A stretch of DNA of 64,000 nt from Clostridium neonatale (GCF_001458595.1 NZ_LN890323.1:1-64000), one strand, 5' to 3'. Counted from the first letter of the stretch, positions 1 to 9,033 are shown. Notes: a model not told the origin generated them from the letters alone. Translations and numbers: made by a program.

Positions 1-35
1 TTCGTCCTGAGCCAGGATCAAACTCTCAATAAAAA
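1..35 (-). rRNA. 16S ribosomal RNA, 5' end only
   Basis: The reverse complement of the first 35 bases reads into the universal 16S start AGAGTTTGATCCTGGCTCAG. The gene therefore begins near position 35 and runs leftwards out of the window. The leader upstream holds GGTCTTTGAAAATTGAAC (about 103-121 region), typical of Firmicutes rRNA leaders. The exact mature 5' end is approximate. Confidence 0.95.
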
Positions 36-172
36 GTTTAATCTTTGCTCTTACTCTTATAAAAGAATTGCTGGTTTACTAATTGTTTATTATATTCTGT
101 TCAATTTTCAAAGACCATTTTCTTTTCAACAACTTTCGCTGTTTTTCTCTGTCACCCTCAAGCGACTTACTT

Positions 173-201
173 AGTTTAACACCGCTTTTTACATCTGTCA
201 A
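173..201 (-). promoter_or_regulatory. rRNA operon promoter (sigma-A)
   Basis: On the minus strand TTGACA (201-196) and TAAACT (178-173) are separated by exactly 17 bases. Transcription would start near 166, about 130 bases before the mature 16S. Positions 202-707 upstream are AT-rich and hold no ORF I can support. A short inverted repeat (TACATAA/TTATGTA, about 301-321) is the only other structure seen there. Confidence 0.8.
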
Positions 202-707
202 CAACTTTTTTCATTTTTTTAATGTTTAATATCAAGTTTAAAATCAATCTAAATAATTTGATATTTTTTAAGTTGTTGTGTCAGTTCCTAGCGACGTGTT
301 ACATAATATCATGTTATGTATGCATAAAGAAATTATCTTTTAAGTGATTTTTTCAATTTATATTAATATATCTAGCTTTATCTTCTATTTTTGTTCTTTT
401 TATATTATAGACACGCTTGGACTTGTTTATATATATGTAACATCATATAATAAGCAAATTGTTATTATTCTTGCTTATATATAACTCCAAATTATAATAT
501 ACACTTCTCATTTTTAATCAGTTAAATCTAAAATTTCTTAAATATTATCCTAATCCATCAACTACTACTTACAATAATAAATTCAATTATAACCATCCCT
601 AATGCTAATTGTGTATAACCAAACTATACAATCTTACTTAAAATTATAATTGTAAATTGATATTTCTATAAATATACGTATTTCTTAGCAAGAATATAAT
701 TTAACCA

Positions 708-736
708 TTGACAGTGAATTGACATATATATATAAT
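708..736 (+). promoter_or_regulatory. sigma-A promoter of the PTS EIIA gene
   Basis: TTGACA (708-713), 17 bases, then TATAAT (731-736): a perfect consensus promoter. A second TTGACA overlaps at 719-724 but is too close to the -10 box to serve as its -35. The start point would be near 743, directly before the antiterminator target, so the whole RAT/terminator lies in the transcript. Confidence 0.85.
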
Positions 737-747
737 TTTAATTAAAT

Positions 748-811
748 AACGTGTTACTGTTAAATCAGGCATAAGTTTTCTTTTGTATTTAGAAAATTTA
801 TGTCTTTTTTT
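748..811 (+). promoter_or_regulatory. GlcT-type RAT antiterminator overlapping a terminator
   Basis: The sequence GTGTTACTGTTAAATCAGGC (751-770) matches the ribonucleic antiterminator (RAT) class known upstream of Bacillus ptsG. Its 3' half overlaps a terminator stem, GCATAAGTTTTC (769-780) with GAAAATTTATGTC (792-803), followed by a T run (804-810). By family knowledge, unphosphorylated GlcT binds RAT and lets transcription pass. Only the sequence is seen; the binding is inferred. Confidence 0.8.
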
Positions 812-898
812 AATTATATTATCAATATTACGTTATATTTTGTTTAAAAATACTAACAATATATACATAGTATTTAATTTAGAAAGGATGTATTTTTT

Positions 899-1399
899 AT
901 GTTTGGATTATTTAAAAAGAAAAAAGAAGAAAATCAAGATAATAGTTTAAGATTAGTTGCTCCTGTTAATGGTAAATCTCTTCCTTTATCAGAAGTTCCT
1001 GATCCAGTATTCGCTCAAAAGATGGCTGGAGATGGTTTAGCAATGGATCCTGATGATGATATAATTGTTGCACCAGCTGATGGTGAATTAACTTTAGTCT
1101 TCAATACAAAACATGCTTTTGCTATGACTTTAGATAATGGTATAGAACTTTTAGTTCACATTGGTATCGAAACAGTTTCATTAAACGGAGAAGGATTTGA
1201 ACAATTAGCTGAAGCTGGAACTAGAGTAAAGGCTGGAACTCCTATTATAAAAGTAGATAGAGAATTTGTTAAGTCTAAAAACTTACCATTAATAACTCCT
1301 GTTTTAATAACTAACCCTGATATATTAAAATCTATAACTCCAGTTGAAAATGTTAATACAGTTGCTGGAGAAACAACAATATTAGAATATACACTTTAA
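899..1399 (+). CDS. crr: PTS glucose-type EIIA component (free-standing)
   Basis: A 166-residue EIIA-Glc domain with little else. The phosphorylated histidine is H87 in VHIGIETV, and the accessory active-site histidine is H72 in KHAFAM. It is cytosolic and passes phosphate from HPr to an EIIB domain. The ATG start has AGAAAGGATG upstream. It has its own promoter, RAT and terminator, and is transcribed away from ptsG. The EIICB gene at 1962-3641 lacks an EIIA domain, so this protein is its natural partner; the sucrose EIIBC at 41776-43134 also lacks one. The family assignment is firm; the range of partners is inferred. Confidence 0.93.
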   Translation: MFGLFKKKKEENQDNSLRLVAPVNGKSLPLSEVPDPVFAQKMAGDGLAMDPDDDIIVAPADGELTLVFNTKHAFAMTLDNGIELLVHIGIETVSLNGEGFEQLAEAGTRVKAGTPIIKVDREFVKSKNLPLITPVLITNPDILKSITPVENVNTVAGETTILEYTL

Positions 1400-1430
1400 T
1401 TTTTTGTATATATTTAAATAAGCTTAAGAA

Positions 1431-1473
1431 ATAAATGAGTAGATTGTAATTAATCTACTCATTTATTTTTTTT
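1431..1473 (+). terminator. Rho-independent terminator after crr
   Basis: A 15-bp perfect stem (1431-1445 with 1452-1466) with a 6-base loop, followed by eight T. It ends the EIIA transcript. Confidence 0.9.
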
Positions 1474-1722
1474 ATAGATTCCATTTTAATAGTTCATCCT
1501 TTAATCTTACATTATAAGTAATCTCTCTATTCTTAAATTAATATATAGAAAAGCAAAGTATAACTTTAAAATTATTATTACTATATTTATTGGTTACATA
1601 AAATAATTTAATACTTAACTTTTACTATATAATTTATATTATCATTATTAGTCCTTTTTACAGCTTTTAATTTATCTTGCAACTTTATTTATATAGAGTA
1701 AATGGGCCTAGGTCAATATTTT

Positions 1723-1768
1723 GGACACATCTCTCTTATTTCAATTATAATTTATTTTTTATGTGTCC
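1723..1768. repeat. Inverted repeat of unknown role
   Basis: GGACACAT (1723-1730) and ATGTGTCC (1761-1768) are perfect inverted arms inside longer imperfect arms (TTTTGGACACAT / ATGTGTCCACAAAA). The gap between crr and ptsG (1474-1889) holds no ORF. The arms look like insertion-sequence ends, but there is no transposase, so this is only a possible relic. Confidence 0.35.
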
Positions 1769-1799
1769 ACAAAACTATACTAGCAACAGTAAATAATTG

Positions 1800-1831
1800 A
1801 ATATATAAATATATAAATATATAAATATATA
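1800..1831. repeat. Short tandem repeat, four copies of AATATATA
   Basis: Four perfect head-to-tail copies of an 8-base AT unit in the non-coding DNA between the two convergent PTS transcripts. It continues into looser ATATA-rich DNA to about 1890. It is probably a simple slippage repeat. Confidence 0.7.
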
Positions 1832-1889
1832 CAAATACATATATACAAGAATATACATATACCTATATAGATAAATATATCTATTTTTA

Positions 1890-1927
1890 TATAAAAATAA
1901 GACATGAGTCCATATAACCCATGTCTT
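1890..1927 (-). terminator. Terminator after ptsG
   Basis: AAGACATG (1899-1906) pairs with CATGTCTT (1920-1927). On the minus strand the stem is followed by a T-rich run (TTATTTTTATA). It lies just downstream of the ptsG stop. Confidence 0.75.
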
Positions 1928-1961
1928 ACTTTATTTCTAAATATTACTTAGTTTAATATCT

Positions 1962-3641
1962 TTAGTGATTTCCTAATATATCATTAATTGCACTCTTATA
2001 TCCGTCTGCTTTAGCTCCGAATATAGCTTGAATTCCGTTTCCAACTTCCATAACACCGGCTGCACCTAATGATTTAAGTTCATTTTTATCAACTTTAGAT
2101 TTATCTTTAACTTCTACTCTTAATCTTGTTATACAAGCATCAACACTTACTATATTAGCTTCTCCACCTAATGCTGCTAATACTGCTGGAGCTTTTTCTG
2201 CTATCTCACCTTTACCGCTAGGTGCTGAAGCATTTGATCCGTTAGAACCATTTCTATTTTGGTAATCTGCTTTAGTATATAACTTAGTTTCTTCTTCATT
2301 TTCATCTCTACCAGGAGTCTTTAAGTTGAACTTCTTGATTATGAATAAGAATAAGAAATAGTAAACTACCGCATATATTGCACCAACTAATAGAACCATA
2401 TACCATCTAGTTGGAACTCCTGCACCTGCTGGAAGTAAACCAAATAAACTAAAGTCTATTAATCCACCAGAGAAAGTCATACCTATAAATACTCTAAATA
2501 TATCCATTAACATGAATGATAAACCTGCTAATACACAGTGTACTCCGTATAATACTGGAGCAACAAAGATAAATGTGAATTCTAATGGCTCAGTTATACC
2601 TGTTAATAATGATGTAAGAGCTGCTGCTGCTAATAATGATCCAACTGTTTTTCTCTTACTTGGTGCCGCTGCTCTATACATTGCAAATGCAGCTGCTGGT
2701 AATCCAAACATCATGAATGGGAATTTACCTGCCATAAATCTTGTTGTACCACTAACTATAGTTGACATTGTGTCAGCTGAAGCTCCTACTAAATCAGTCA
2801 TACTTGATAATTGAGCAAAATATGCTGTATTAGCACCAGCAACTGTTTGCCATGTACCATTAACTAATATTTGCCCTTCAACAAATGATCCAAACCAGAA
2901 TGGAGTATAAAATACATGGTGTAGTCCAAATGGAATTAGTGCTCTTTCTATAAGTCCATATAAGAATGTTCCTATAAATCCTGCATCTCTAACTAGATTA
3001 GCTATAACACCTATACCATTTTGAACTATTGGCCATAAAAATGCTAATACTGCACCAACAAGTGCCATAGTAACAGCTGTTACTATTGGAACAAATCTTG
3101 ACCCCGAAAAGAATCCTATAATTTGTGGTAATTGAATCTCATGGAATCTATCATGTAATACTGCTGTAACTATCCCTGTAATAATACCACCAAATACTGA
3201 CATATTTAAAGTGAATATTCCTAAATTAGTTGTAACATATGTTCCATATTCGCCAACATTATCTGGAGTTAATACACCTAATTGAGTAACTCCTAAAGTA
3301 AGTAATGTTGAAATAACTTGGTTCATTACTATAAAACCAAAAACTGAAGCTAATGCTGCTGTACCCTTGTCTTTTTTAGCAAGACCAACTGCAACTCCAA
3401 CTGCAAATAATATTGGTAAGTTACCAAATACTATATTTCCTATATCATTCATTACAGTTAATATTGCTGTAACTACAGGAATATTAACAAATGCTATTAA
3501 TGGTTGGTATACAGCCGGAGCATTTTCTAACCCTGAAATTCCAAGTAAAGCACCGCCTACACCTAATAATATACCTGCTATAGGCAAAGCTGCAATCGGT
3601 AGCATAATAGCTTTACCTATTCTTTGTAAATATTGAAGCAT
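1962..3641 (-). CDS. ptsG: PTS glucose-specific EIICB permease
   Basis: 559 residues. The N-terminal EIIC membrane domain (about 1-430) carries the conserved GITEPLEF and GLHHVFYTPFW segments. A linker rich in N, G and S leads to a C-terminal EIIB domain whose phosphorylated cysteine is C503 in DACITRLRV. Motifs and length match Bacillus PtsG, except that the EIIA domain is a separate protein (899-1399). It imports and phosphorylates glucose at the cytoplasmic membrane. The ATG is preceded by AGGAGG. The leader carries a RAT/terminator (3746-3863) and the antiterminator gene lies upstream on the same strand, so control by antitermination is well supported. Glucose specificity is inferred from similarity. 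Confidence 0.93.
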   Translation of the reverse strand: MLQYLQRIGKAIMLPIAALPIAGILLGVGGALLGISGLENAPAVYQPLIAFVNIPVVTAILTVMNDIGNIVFGNLPILFAVGVAVGLAKKDKGTAALASVFGFIVMNQVISTLLTLGVTQLGVLTPDNVGEYGTYVTTNLGIFTLNMSVFGGIITGIVTAVLHDRFHEIQLPQIIGFFSGSRFVPIVTAVTMALVGAVLAFLWPIVQNGIGVIANLVRDAGFIGTFLYGLIERALIPFGLHHVFYTPFWFGSFVEGQILVNGTWQTVAGANTAYFAQLSSMTDLVGASADTMSTIVSGTTRFMAGKFPFMMFGLPAAAFAMYRAAAPSKRKTVGSLLAAAALTSLLTGITEPLEFTFIFVAPVLYGVHCVLAGLSFMLMDIFRVFIGMTFSGGLIDFSLFGLLPAGAGVPTRWYMVLLVGAIYAVVYYFLFLFIIKKFNLKTPGRDENEEETKLYTKADYQNRNGSNGSNASAPSGKGEIAEKAPAVLAALGGEANIVSVDACITRLRVEVKDKSKVDKNELKSLGAAGVMEVGNGIQAIFGAKADGYKSAINDILGNH

Positions 3642-3745
3642 AATAATTCCTCCTAAAATTTAAAAAATGTTATTTACTCTATAGTAAGTTCTTCATATTA
3701 AATAAAAATTATTCATCAAGCCGGCCAGCTTATATAAATTAACAA

Positions 3746-3863
3746 CAAAAAAAGACTTAAATGTAATTTAAAAAGATTCATTACAGTGCTATAAATATAA
3801 AATTATATAGCAATAAATCTTTTATAAATAACATTAAGTCTTGCCTGCATAACCAGTTACACC
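3746..3863 (-). promoter_or_regulatory. RAT antiterminator and long terminator hairpin in the ptsG leader
   Basis: On the minus strand, GTAACTGGTTATGCAGGCAA within 3863-3838 is a RAT element whose end (CAAGAC) opens a long terminator stem. AAGACTTAATGT pairs with ACATTTAAGTCTT, with a further inner stem, then seven T (about 3752-3746). A TATAAT -10 box lies at 3890-3885 but no good -35 is seen. The element resembles the SacT/LicT-type RAT (GCAGGCAAGAC) more than the crr one. Antitermination by the adjacent BglG-family protein is inferred. Confidence 0.82.
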
Positions 3864-3935
3864 TTAATTATTTTCTGTCGTGAAATTATAATATCATATA
3901 ATAAATAGTTTGTAAATGTTCAATGTAAATGTTTT

Positions 3936-4793
3936 TTATTTATTTTTACTACTTATTCTGAATCGCTCTATATGTATAGTTAAAAAAGCGATTTCATCTT
4001 CTGATACTTTTAATTTTAATTCTTCTTCTATAACTTTGCAAATATTTTCAGAAATCTTATATGATTCTTTATATGTATCTTTTATAACTTTAGCTAATTC
4101 ATTATTTACAGTGGTGTTTTCCATTATTCTTTGTATCGCAAATTTTATATGTGTACAAAAACGTGCATAATCAAGTGATTTTCTATTTATCTTTATATTT
4201 AATTCATTTTCAACATGTTCAACTATTACATTGCTTAAATATGTATTTTTGACTGTGTTAGATACCTTTCCATCATTTATTGCAGAATGAATATGCAATG
4301 TTATAAATCCTATTTCTCCTTCTGGAAATTTTATATGACAATGCTCTCCAACCATATTAGATATCATTTCTGCTAATTCATATTCTTTAGGATATAGTGT
4401 TTGTGTCTCTACTAAAAATGGATTTTCCACTTCCTTATCATTTTTTAATCTTTCTACTGCCACAAATAAATGGTCTATTAGTCCTATATGTATTCTTTCA
4501 TTCAATTCACAATTCAATTGATTTGATATTTCATATATTCCTTCTTCACATACTCCCAAAAAATCGCTATCAATATTTCTAGTTATATATTTAAAGTTAT
4601 TAATATTTTCTTGATCTTCAATACTAAACACCTTAGCTATTTCAGTTCCAGAGGGTATTATGCTTCCTTTCTTTTTCCCAAATCCTATTCCTTTAGCAAA
4701 TAATATCTTTTCCTTATTCTCAGAATTAACTAAAACAATGTTATTATTAAAAACCTTTACTACTAATTCATCCTTACTTAATATCACGCTCAT
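3936..4793 (-). CDS. glcT: BglG/LicT-family transcription antiterminator (GlcT-like)
   Basis: 285 residues. An N-terminal CAT RNA-binding domain (about 1-58, with NNNIVLV and GKGIGFGKKKG-like segments) is followed by two PTS regulation domains. The conserved histidines are visible in ERIHIGLIDHL and LHIHSAI (PRD1) and in CTHIKFAIQRI and LTIHIERF (PRD2). Proteins of this family bind RAT hairpins when not phosphorylated by the cognate EIIB. It lies directly upstream of ptsG on the same strand, with a RAT leader between. The ATG has AGAAGGAG upstream. GlcT is the best assignment by context; the C-terminal half alone does not separate it from LicT or SacT. Confidence 0.85.
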   Translation of the reverse strand: MSVILSKDELVVKVFNNNIVLVNSENKEKILFAKGIGFGKKKGSIIPSGTEIAKVFSIEDQENINNFKYITRNIDSDFLGVCEEGIYEISNQLNCELNERIHIGLIDHLFVAVERLKNDKEVENPFLVETQTLYPKEYELAEMISNMVGEHCHIKFPEGEIGFITLHIHSAINDGKVSNTVKNTYLSNVIVEHVENELNIKINRKSLDYARFCTHIKFAIQRIMENTTVNNELAKVIKDTYKESYKISENICKVIEEELKLKVSEDEIAFLTIHIERFRISSKNK

Positions 4794-4850
4794 TATTTTA
4801 CTCCTTCTTAGTTAATTTATACATAATCCTAAAGTTAAACAAAAGCTCTT

Positions 4851-5807
4851 TTACCCTTGATATTGTTTATAGAAGTCTTCTTTTACAATATAATAGCTAG
4901 CATGATCTCTCCATTTCCCATTAATTAATAAATACTTCTCATTTATACCTATTAATTTAAATCCACATCTTCTAAGTACATTTCTAGATTTCTCATTATC
5001 AACAAGTGCAGATGCTTCTATTCTATGTAAATCACACTCTTCAAATGAATATTTAAGTACTAGCATAACCGCTTGCTTCATATAACCCTTTCCACAATAC
5101 TCTTTATCCATAGAGTATCCTATTATTCCACTTTTAAACGATCCATATACAATATTAGATACTTTAACTTTTCCTATCAATTTTTCCTCTTTAAAAATCC
5201 CTAAATCTATACTAGTCCCATTCATAAATTGTTTATAACTTTCATTCAAAATCTTTCTTTGAGAATCTATTGTATAAAAATCATTATCTCTTAAAGGCTC
5301 AAATGGAGCTAAGTGTTCTTTATTTCTTATATAATATTTTAGTAAATCACCTGCATTTGCTGGAGTTAAATTTTTGACAACTATATCATTTCCTTGTAAC
5401 TCTATATTAGAATATTGAAGTCCATTTTCATATTCAATTCTAGTTATCCCCAAAATAAGTTCATCTATGTACTTACCATTTTTGAATTCATTTTGACCAA
5501 TTATTCCTTCTAGAATAAATCCTAAATCTAAAAAAGGACTGATATCTAAATCTTCACAGATTTTTATATTCACCTTAAATATATTTACATTTTTGAATAT
5601 GGCCCTTAAAATGCAAACTAATGTGTCTTTCAATATTGAATATTTATACTCTTTATAATATATTAAATCAATATCACATCTCTTCTTTTTATTATTGATA
5701 CTTGCTATATTGAATCGTCCCAATATGATATTATTTAAATCTTTAATCAGATATTCTGATTCAGTTGATTTATCTGGTTCTATCTTTATAATTAAATCTG
5801 AATTCAT
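4851..5807 (-). CDS. Tandem GNAT-fold acetyltransferase, RimJ/RimL-like C-terminal domain
   Basis: 318 residues. The C-terminal half (about 145-315) reads as a RimJ/RimL-type GNAT domain: the segment GIIGYSMDKEYCGKGYMKQA is the acetyl-CoA pyrophosphate-binding region, followed by HRIEASALVDNEKSRNVLRRCGF. The N-terminal half (about 1-140) has a similar strand pattern (DLGFILEGIIGQNEF) but no clear cofactor motif, so it is probably a degenerate second GNAT domain. The substrate is unknown; protein N-termini or small amines are typical. It follows glcT closely in the same direction, but the gap at 4794-4850 contains no obvious hairpin, so co-transcription is undecided. Confidence 0.75.
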   Translation of the reverse strand: MNSDLIIKIEPDKSTESEYLIKDLNNIILGRFNIASINNKKKRCDIDLIYYKEYKYSILKDTLVCILRAIFKNVNIFKVNIKICEDLDISPFLDLGFILEGIIGQNEFKNGKYIDELILGITRIEYENGLQYSNIELQGNDIVVKNLTPANAGDLLKYYIRNKEHLAPFEPLRDNDFYTIDSQRKILNESYKQFMNGTSIDLGIFKEEKLIGKVKVSNIVYGSFKSGIIGYSMDKEYCGKGYMKQAVMLVLKYSFEECDLHRIEASALVDNEKSRNVLRRCGFKLIGINEKYLLINGKWRDHASYYIVKEDFYKQYQG

Positions 5808-5938
5808 TGTAAAATTCTCCCTATAGTTATAAGCATTAAAAAATTAGAATTTTATATTTTCTATCTTCCTTAATATTATAAACAATAATTATAACATTTT
5901 AAATATCCACATCTAAAATTAAAGTATGATAATAATCA

Positions 5939-5998
5939 ACAAAATCCACAATATATTGTTGATAACTAATAAATTTTAGCAATATATTGTGGATTTTT
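5939..5998 (-). terminator. Terminator after tcdA
   Basis: AAATCCACAATATATTG and its complement form an 18-bp stem directly after the tcdA stop. The minus-strand tail is GTTGATT, so the T run is weak. It could also act on plus-strand transcripts. Confidence 0.6.
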
Positions 5999-5999
5999 A

Positions 6000-6764
6000 T
6001 TATTTTTCTATTTTTAATATGTCCTTAATAACTTCTCCTGCTATTATCATGCCTGCAACTGGTGGAACAAAAGACATACTTCCTGGTATTTGTCTTTTAC
6101 TTGCACACTTTTTAGTTCCTCCAGTACATACACATCCTGTTTTACAAGTTACTACATCTTCTGTTTTAGGTTTTGTCGGAATTTCTTCTGAATATACTAC
6201 CTTCAGTTTTTCTACGCCTCTTTTTCTTAATTCATACCTCATTACTTTTGCTAAAGGGCACACTTTAGTCTTGTATATATCAGTAACTCTAAATTGAGTT
6301 GGATCAAACTTATTTCCAGTTCCCATAGAACTCATTATTTTTATCCCTTTTTTATAGCAATATTCTGCTAATCCCAATTTAGCTGATACAGTATCTATAG
6401 CATCAACCACATAATCCACATCATTAGGAATCAGTTCTTCTAGATTATCTTGTGTTACAAAAACCTGATGTGTAATTACATTACATTTTCTATTAATAGA
6501 AAGTATTCTCTCTTTCATGACTTCAACCTTTGGTTGGCTTATAGTTTTTATTGTAGCATGAATTTGTCTATTAAGATTAGTTAAACATACAGTATCATCA
6601 TCTACTAATATTAATTCACCAATACCAGCCCTAGTTAAAGCCTCAACTGTAAAACTTCCTACACCTCCAACTCCAAATACAATAACTTTACTATTTCTTA
6701 ATTTATCTAATCCTTCTTTTCCTATTAAAAGTTCAGTTCTTGATAAAGGATGTTGTAATTCCAT
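6000..6764 (-). CDS. tcdA: tRNA threonylcarbamoyladenosine dehydratase (TcdA/YgdL, E1-like)
   Basis: 254 residues. The N-terminal ThiF/MoeB-type nucleotide-binding fold has GVGGVGS near residues 31-37, followed by LVDDDTVCLTNLNRQ and DAIDTVSAK, as expected for an E1-like adenylating enzyme. The length and the C-terminal Cys-rich stretch (CKTGCVCTGGTKKC) fit TcdA, which converts t6A at tRNA position 37 to its cyclic form. The ATG has AGAGAAGAAA upstream, a modest ribosome site. It appears to be monocistronic. Thiamine or molybdopterin E1 proteins are the alternatives, but no such pathway genes lie nearby. Confidence 0.87.
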   Translation of the reverse strand: MELQHPLSRTELLIGKEGLDKLRNSKVIVFGVGGVGSFTVEALTRAGIGELILVDDDTVCLTNLNRQIHATIKTISQPKVEVMKERILSINRKCNVITHQVFVTQDNLEELIPNDVDYVVDAIDTVSAKLGLAEYCYKKGIKIMSSMGTGNKFDPTQFRVTDIYKTKVCPLAKVMRYELRKRGVEKLKVVYSEEIPTKPKTEDVVTCKTGCVCTGGTKKCASKRQIPGSMSFVPPVAGMIIAGEVIKDILKIEK

Positions 6765-7060
6765 AAGATTTCTTCTCTCCTTAATTTAAAATATGTATTA
6801 AAATAAACTGTCTATATAGTTATATTCCTCATAGTAATATAAACTTATACTGTAATTTTCTAATGCTATTATATCATAAATATAAATTCCTACTATATTT
6901 ATAGGATAAATATTATTAAAAATAATTAAGCTGTAAGAATTTTTTTATCATTATTAGATAATTTTTATCTTAATTAATATACTTCTCTATTAAATTGTCA
7001 AAATTATGTTTATAATATGAATTATAGCAAGTAACATTTTATATATTTTAGGAGGATAAT

Positions 7061-7753
7061 ATGGTAATAGGAATCATTGCTGCAATGGCAGAAGAATTAG
7101 AAATTTTATTAAAGGATTTATCAATAGAAGATAAAAAAGAAAAAGCTAATATGACATTTCATAAAGGCAAACTATATGGAAAAGATGTTGTTGCAGTAGT
7201 TTGTGGAATAGGTAAAGTTAATTCAGCTGTTTGTACTCAAATTTTAGCTTCTGAATACAATGTTGATAAAGTTATAAATGTTGGAGTAGCAGGAGGAATT
7301 GGTAAGGATATATATCCTGGAGATATCGTAATTGCTGAAAACTTAATACAGCACGATATGGATACTACAGCTTTTGGTGATAAAATGGGTCAAATCCCAA
7401 GATTAGATACATTTGATTTTAAATGCGATCAAAATTTAGTTACTGTAGCTAAGAAAGCATGTGAGGAAATTTCTGAGTTAAATAGTTTTGTTGGAAGAAT
7501 TGCTTCAGGTGATCAATTCATCGCAAATATCGAAAAAATCCAATGGCTTGAAAAAGAATTTGGAGCCATTTCTTGTGAAATGGAAGGTGCAAGCATAGCT
7601 CAAGTTTGCTACTTGAATTCAATTCCATTTGTAGTAATAAGATCAATTTCTGATAATGCAAATAACGGAGCTCATATGGATTATGAAAAATTCACTCCAA
7701 TTGCCGTTCAAAATTCTACTCGAATACTAAAAAGAATGCTTGAAATGATGTAA
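7061..7753 (+). CDS. mtnN: 5'-methylthioadenosine / S-adenosylhomocysteine nucleosidase
   Basis: 230 residues, the normal length. The start MVIGIIAAMAEELE supplies the catalytic E12 region. Further conserved parts are VGVAGGIG, ASGDQFI, CEMEGASIAQV (ribose-binding glutamate) and ISDNANN (catalytic aspartate). The enzyme cleaves adenine from MTA and SAH in the methyl cycle and autoinducer-2 pathway. A perfect AGGAGG lies 7 bases before the ATG. It is a single gene followed by a strong terminator. Confidence 0.95.
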   Translation: MVIGIIAAMAEELEILLKDLSIEDKKEKANMTFHKGKLYGKDVVAVVCGIGKVNSAVCTQILASEYNVDKVINVGVAGGIGKDIYPGDIVIAENLIQHDMDTTAFGDKMGQIPRLDTFDFKCDQNLVTVAKKACEEISELNSFVGRIASGDQFIANIEKIQWLEKEFGAISCEMEGASIAQVCYLNSIPFVVIRSISDNANNGAHMDYEKFTPIAVQNSTRILKRMLEMM

Positions 7754-7754
7754 T

Positions 7755-7784
7755 AAAAAGTGCCTTTTGGCACTTTTTATTTTA
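7755..7784. terminator. Bidirectional terminator between mtnN and the DUF1015 gene
   Basis: AAAAAGTGCC / GGCACTTTTT with a TTTT loop. The stem carries T runs on both strands and overlaps the stop of the convergent gene. Confidence 0.9.
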
Positions 7785-9033
7785 ATTTGTGAATAAACAA
7801 TCCACTTCTAAGTTTTGGTTCAAACCAAGTAGATTTTGGTGGCATTACTTCACCTATATCTGCAACTTTCATGATATCACTAACTTCTGTTGGATACATA
7901 GAAAAAGCAATCTTCATATCAGTATGAACTCTTCTTTCAAGTTCACCAATTCCTCTAATTCCACCAATAAAGTCTATTCTATCAGATGTTCTAACATCTT
8001 CTATACCTAAAATAGGTCTTAATACATTTTCTTCTAGTATAGATACATCTAAACTCTTAATAGGATCTTCTGGATTATATATTCCATCTTTTGTTTCAAG
8101 GGTATACCATTTATCTTCTACATACATTCCAAAAGTATGTTTTCTATATGGTTTAACTGCTTCGTTATTTTCTGATTCTGAAACAACAAACTTTTCATTA
8201 AGTTTTTCTATTAAATCCTTAACACTTAATCCATTTAAATCTTTAACAACTCTATTATAATCCATTACCATCAAATCATTATCAGGAAATGCAACTGCTA
8301 AGAAATAGTTAAACTCTTCTTCTCCAGTATAGTTAGGATTCTCTTTTCTTCTTTTTAAACCTACTTTAACAGCTGATGCAGATCTATGGTGTCCATCAGC
8401 TATATATAAATAATCAACTTCTTTAAACAAATCAACTATTTCATTTATAATTATTTCATTATCTATTACCCAAACAATATGGCTTATTCCATCTTCAGCT
8501 ATAAAATTATAGATTGGCTTTCTTTTGCTTTCATTTTCAATCCATGCTTCTATTATTTCAGATGCAATTTGATCTTCTTTATAAGTTAAAAAGATTGGGC
8601 CTGTATTAGCATCACAATAATCAACGTGATTTATTCTATCTTGTTCTTTATCAGCTCTTGTAAACTCATGCTTTTTGATAACATTATTTAAATAATCATC
8701 AATGGATGCGCAGAACACTATTCCTGTTTGAGCTCTTCCATTCATTATTTGTCTATATATATATAAACATGGCTCTTGATCTTGGACATATTCTTCGTTT
8801 TCTATCATCTTATCTAGATTTTCTCTAGCTTTTTCATAAACTTTTTTATCATGCACATCAATTGAAGGATCTAAATCAATTTCTGCTCTATCAACATGTA
8901 AAAACGAATGTGGATTTCCCTTAACCATTTCTCTAGCTTCTTCACTATTCATAACATCATATGGTAGTGCTGCTATTTTTGATGCCAATTCTTTAACTGG
9001 TCTTATACCTTTAAAAGGCTTGACTGTTGCCAT
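7777..9033 (-). CDS. DUF1015-family protein
   Basis: 418 residues matching the DUF1015 family over its full length. Characteristic parts are FKGIRPVKELASKIAALPYDVMN at the start, NPHSFLHVDRAEID, YIADGHHRSASA (about residue 215) and the C-terminal MPPKSTWFEPKLRSG. The function is unknown. In many Firmicutes it lies beside serA, as here (147 bases downstream), so a role near serine metabolism has been suspected but not shown. It is cytosolic, with no signal peptide or membrane segment. The ATG has GGGGGTA upstream. Confidence 0.85.
   Translation of the reverse strand: MATVKPFKGIRPVKELASKIAALPYDVMNSEEAREMVKGNPHSFLHVDRAEIDLDPSIDVHDKKVYEKARENLDKMIENEEYVQDQEPCLYIYRQIMNGRAQTGIVFCASIDDYLNNVIKKHEFTRADKEQDRINHVDYCDANTGPIFLTYKEDQIASEIIEAWIENESKRKPIYNFIAEDGISHIVWVIDNEIIINEIVDLFKEVDYLYIADGHHRSASAVKVGLKRRKENPNYTGEEEFNYFLAVAFPDNDLMVMDYNRVVKDLNGLSVKDLIEKLNEKFVVSESENNEAVKPYRKHTFGMYVEDKWYTLETKDGIYNPEDPIKSLDVSILEENVLRPILGIEDVRTSDRIDFIGGIRGIGELERRVHTDMKIAFSMYPTEVSDIMKVADIGEVMPPKSTWFEPKLRSGLFIHKLK

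Noticed and set aside
1800..1890. AT-rich short repeats as a CRISPR array
   Set aside because: The units are 8 bases, contiguous and without spacers. No cas gene is in the window.
2512..2814. 100-codon plus-strand frame inside ptsG
   Set aside because: It is antisense to a well-conserved membrane domain, has no ribosome site and a composition mirroring the gene below it.
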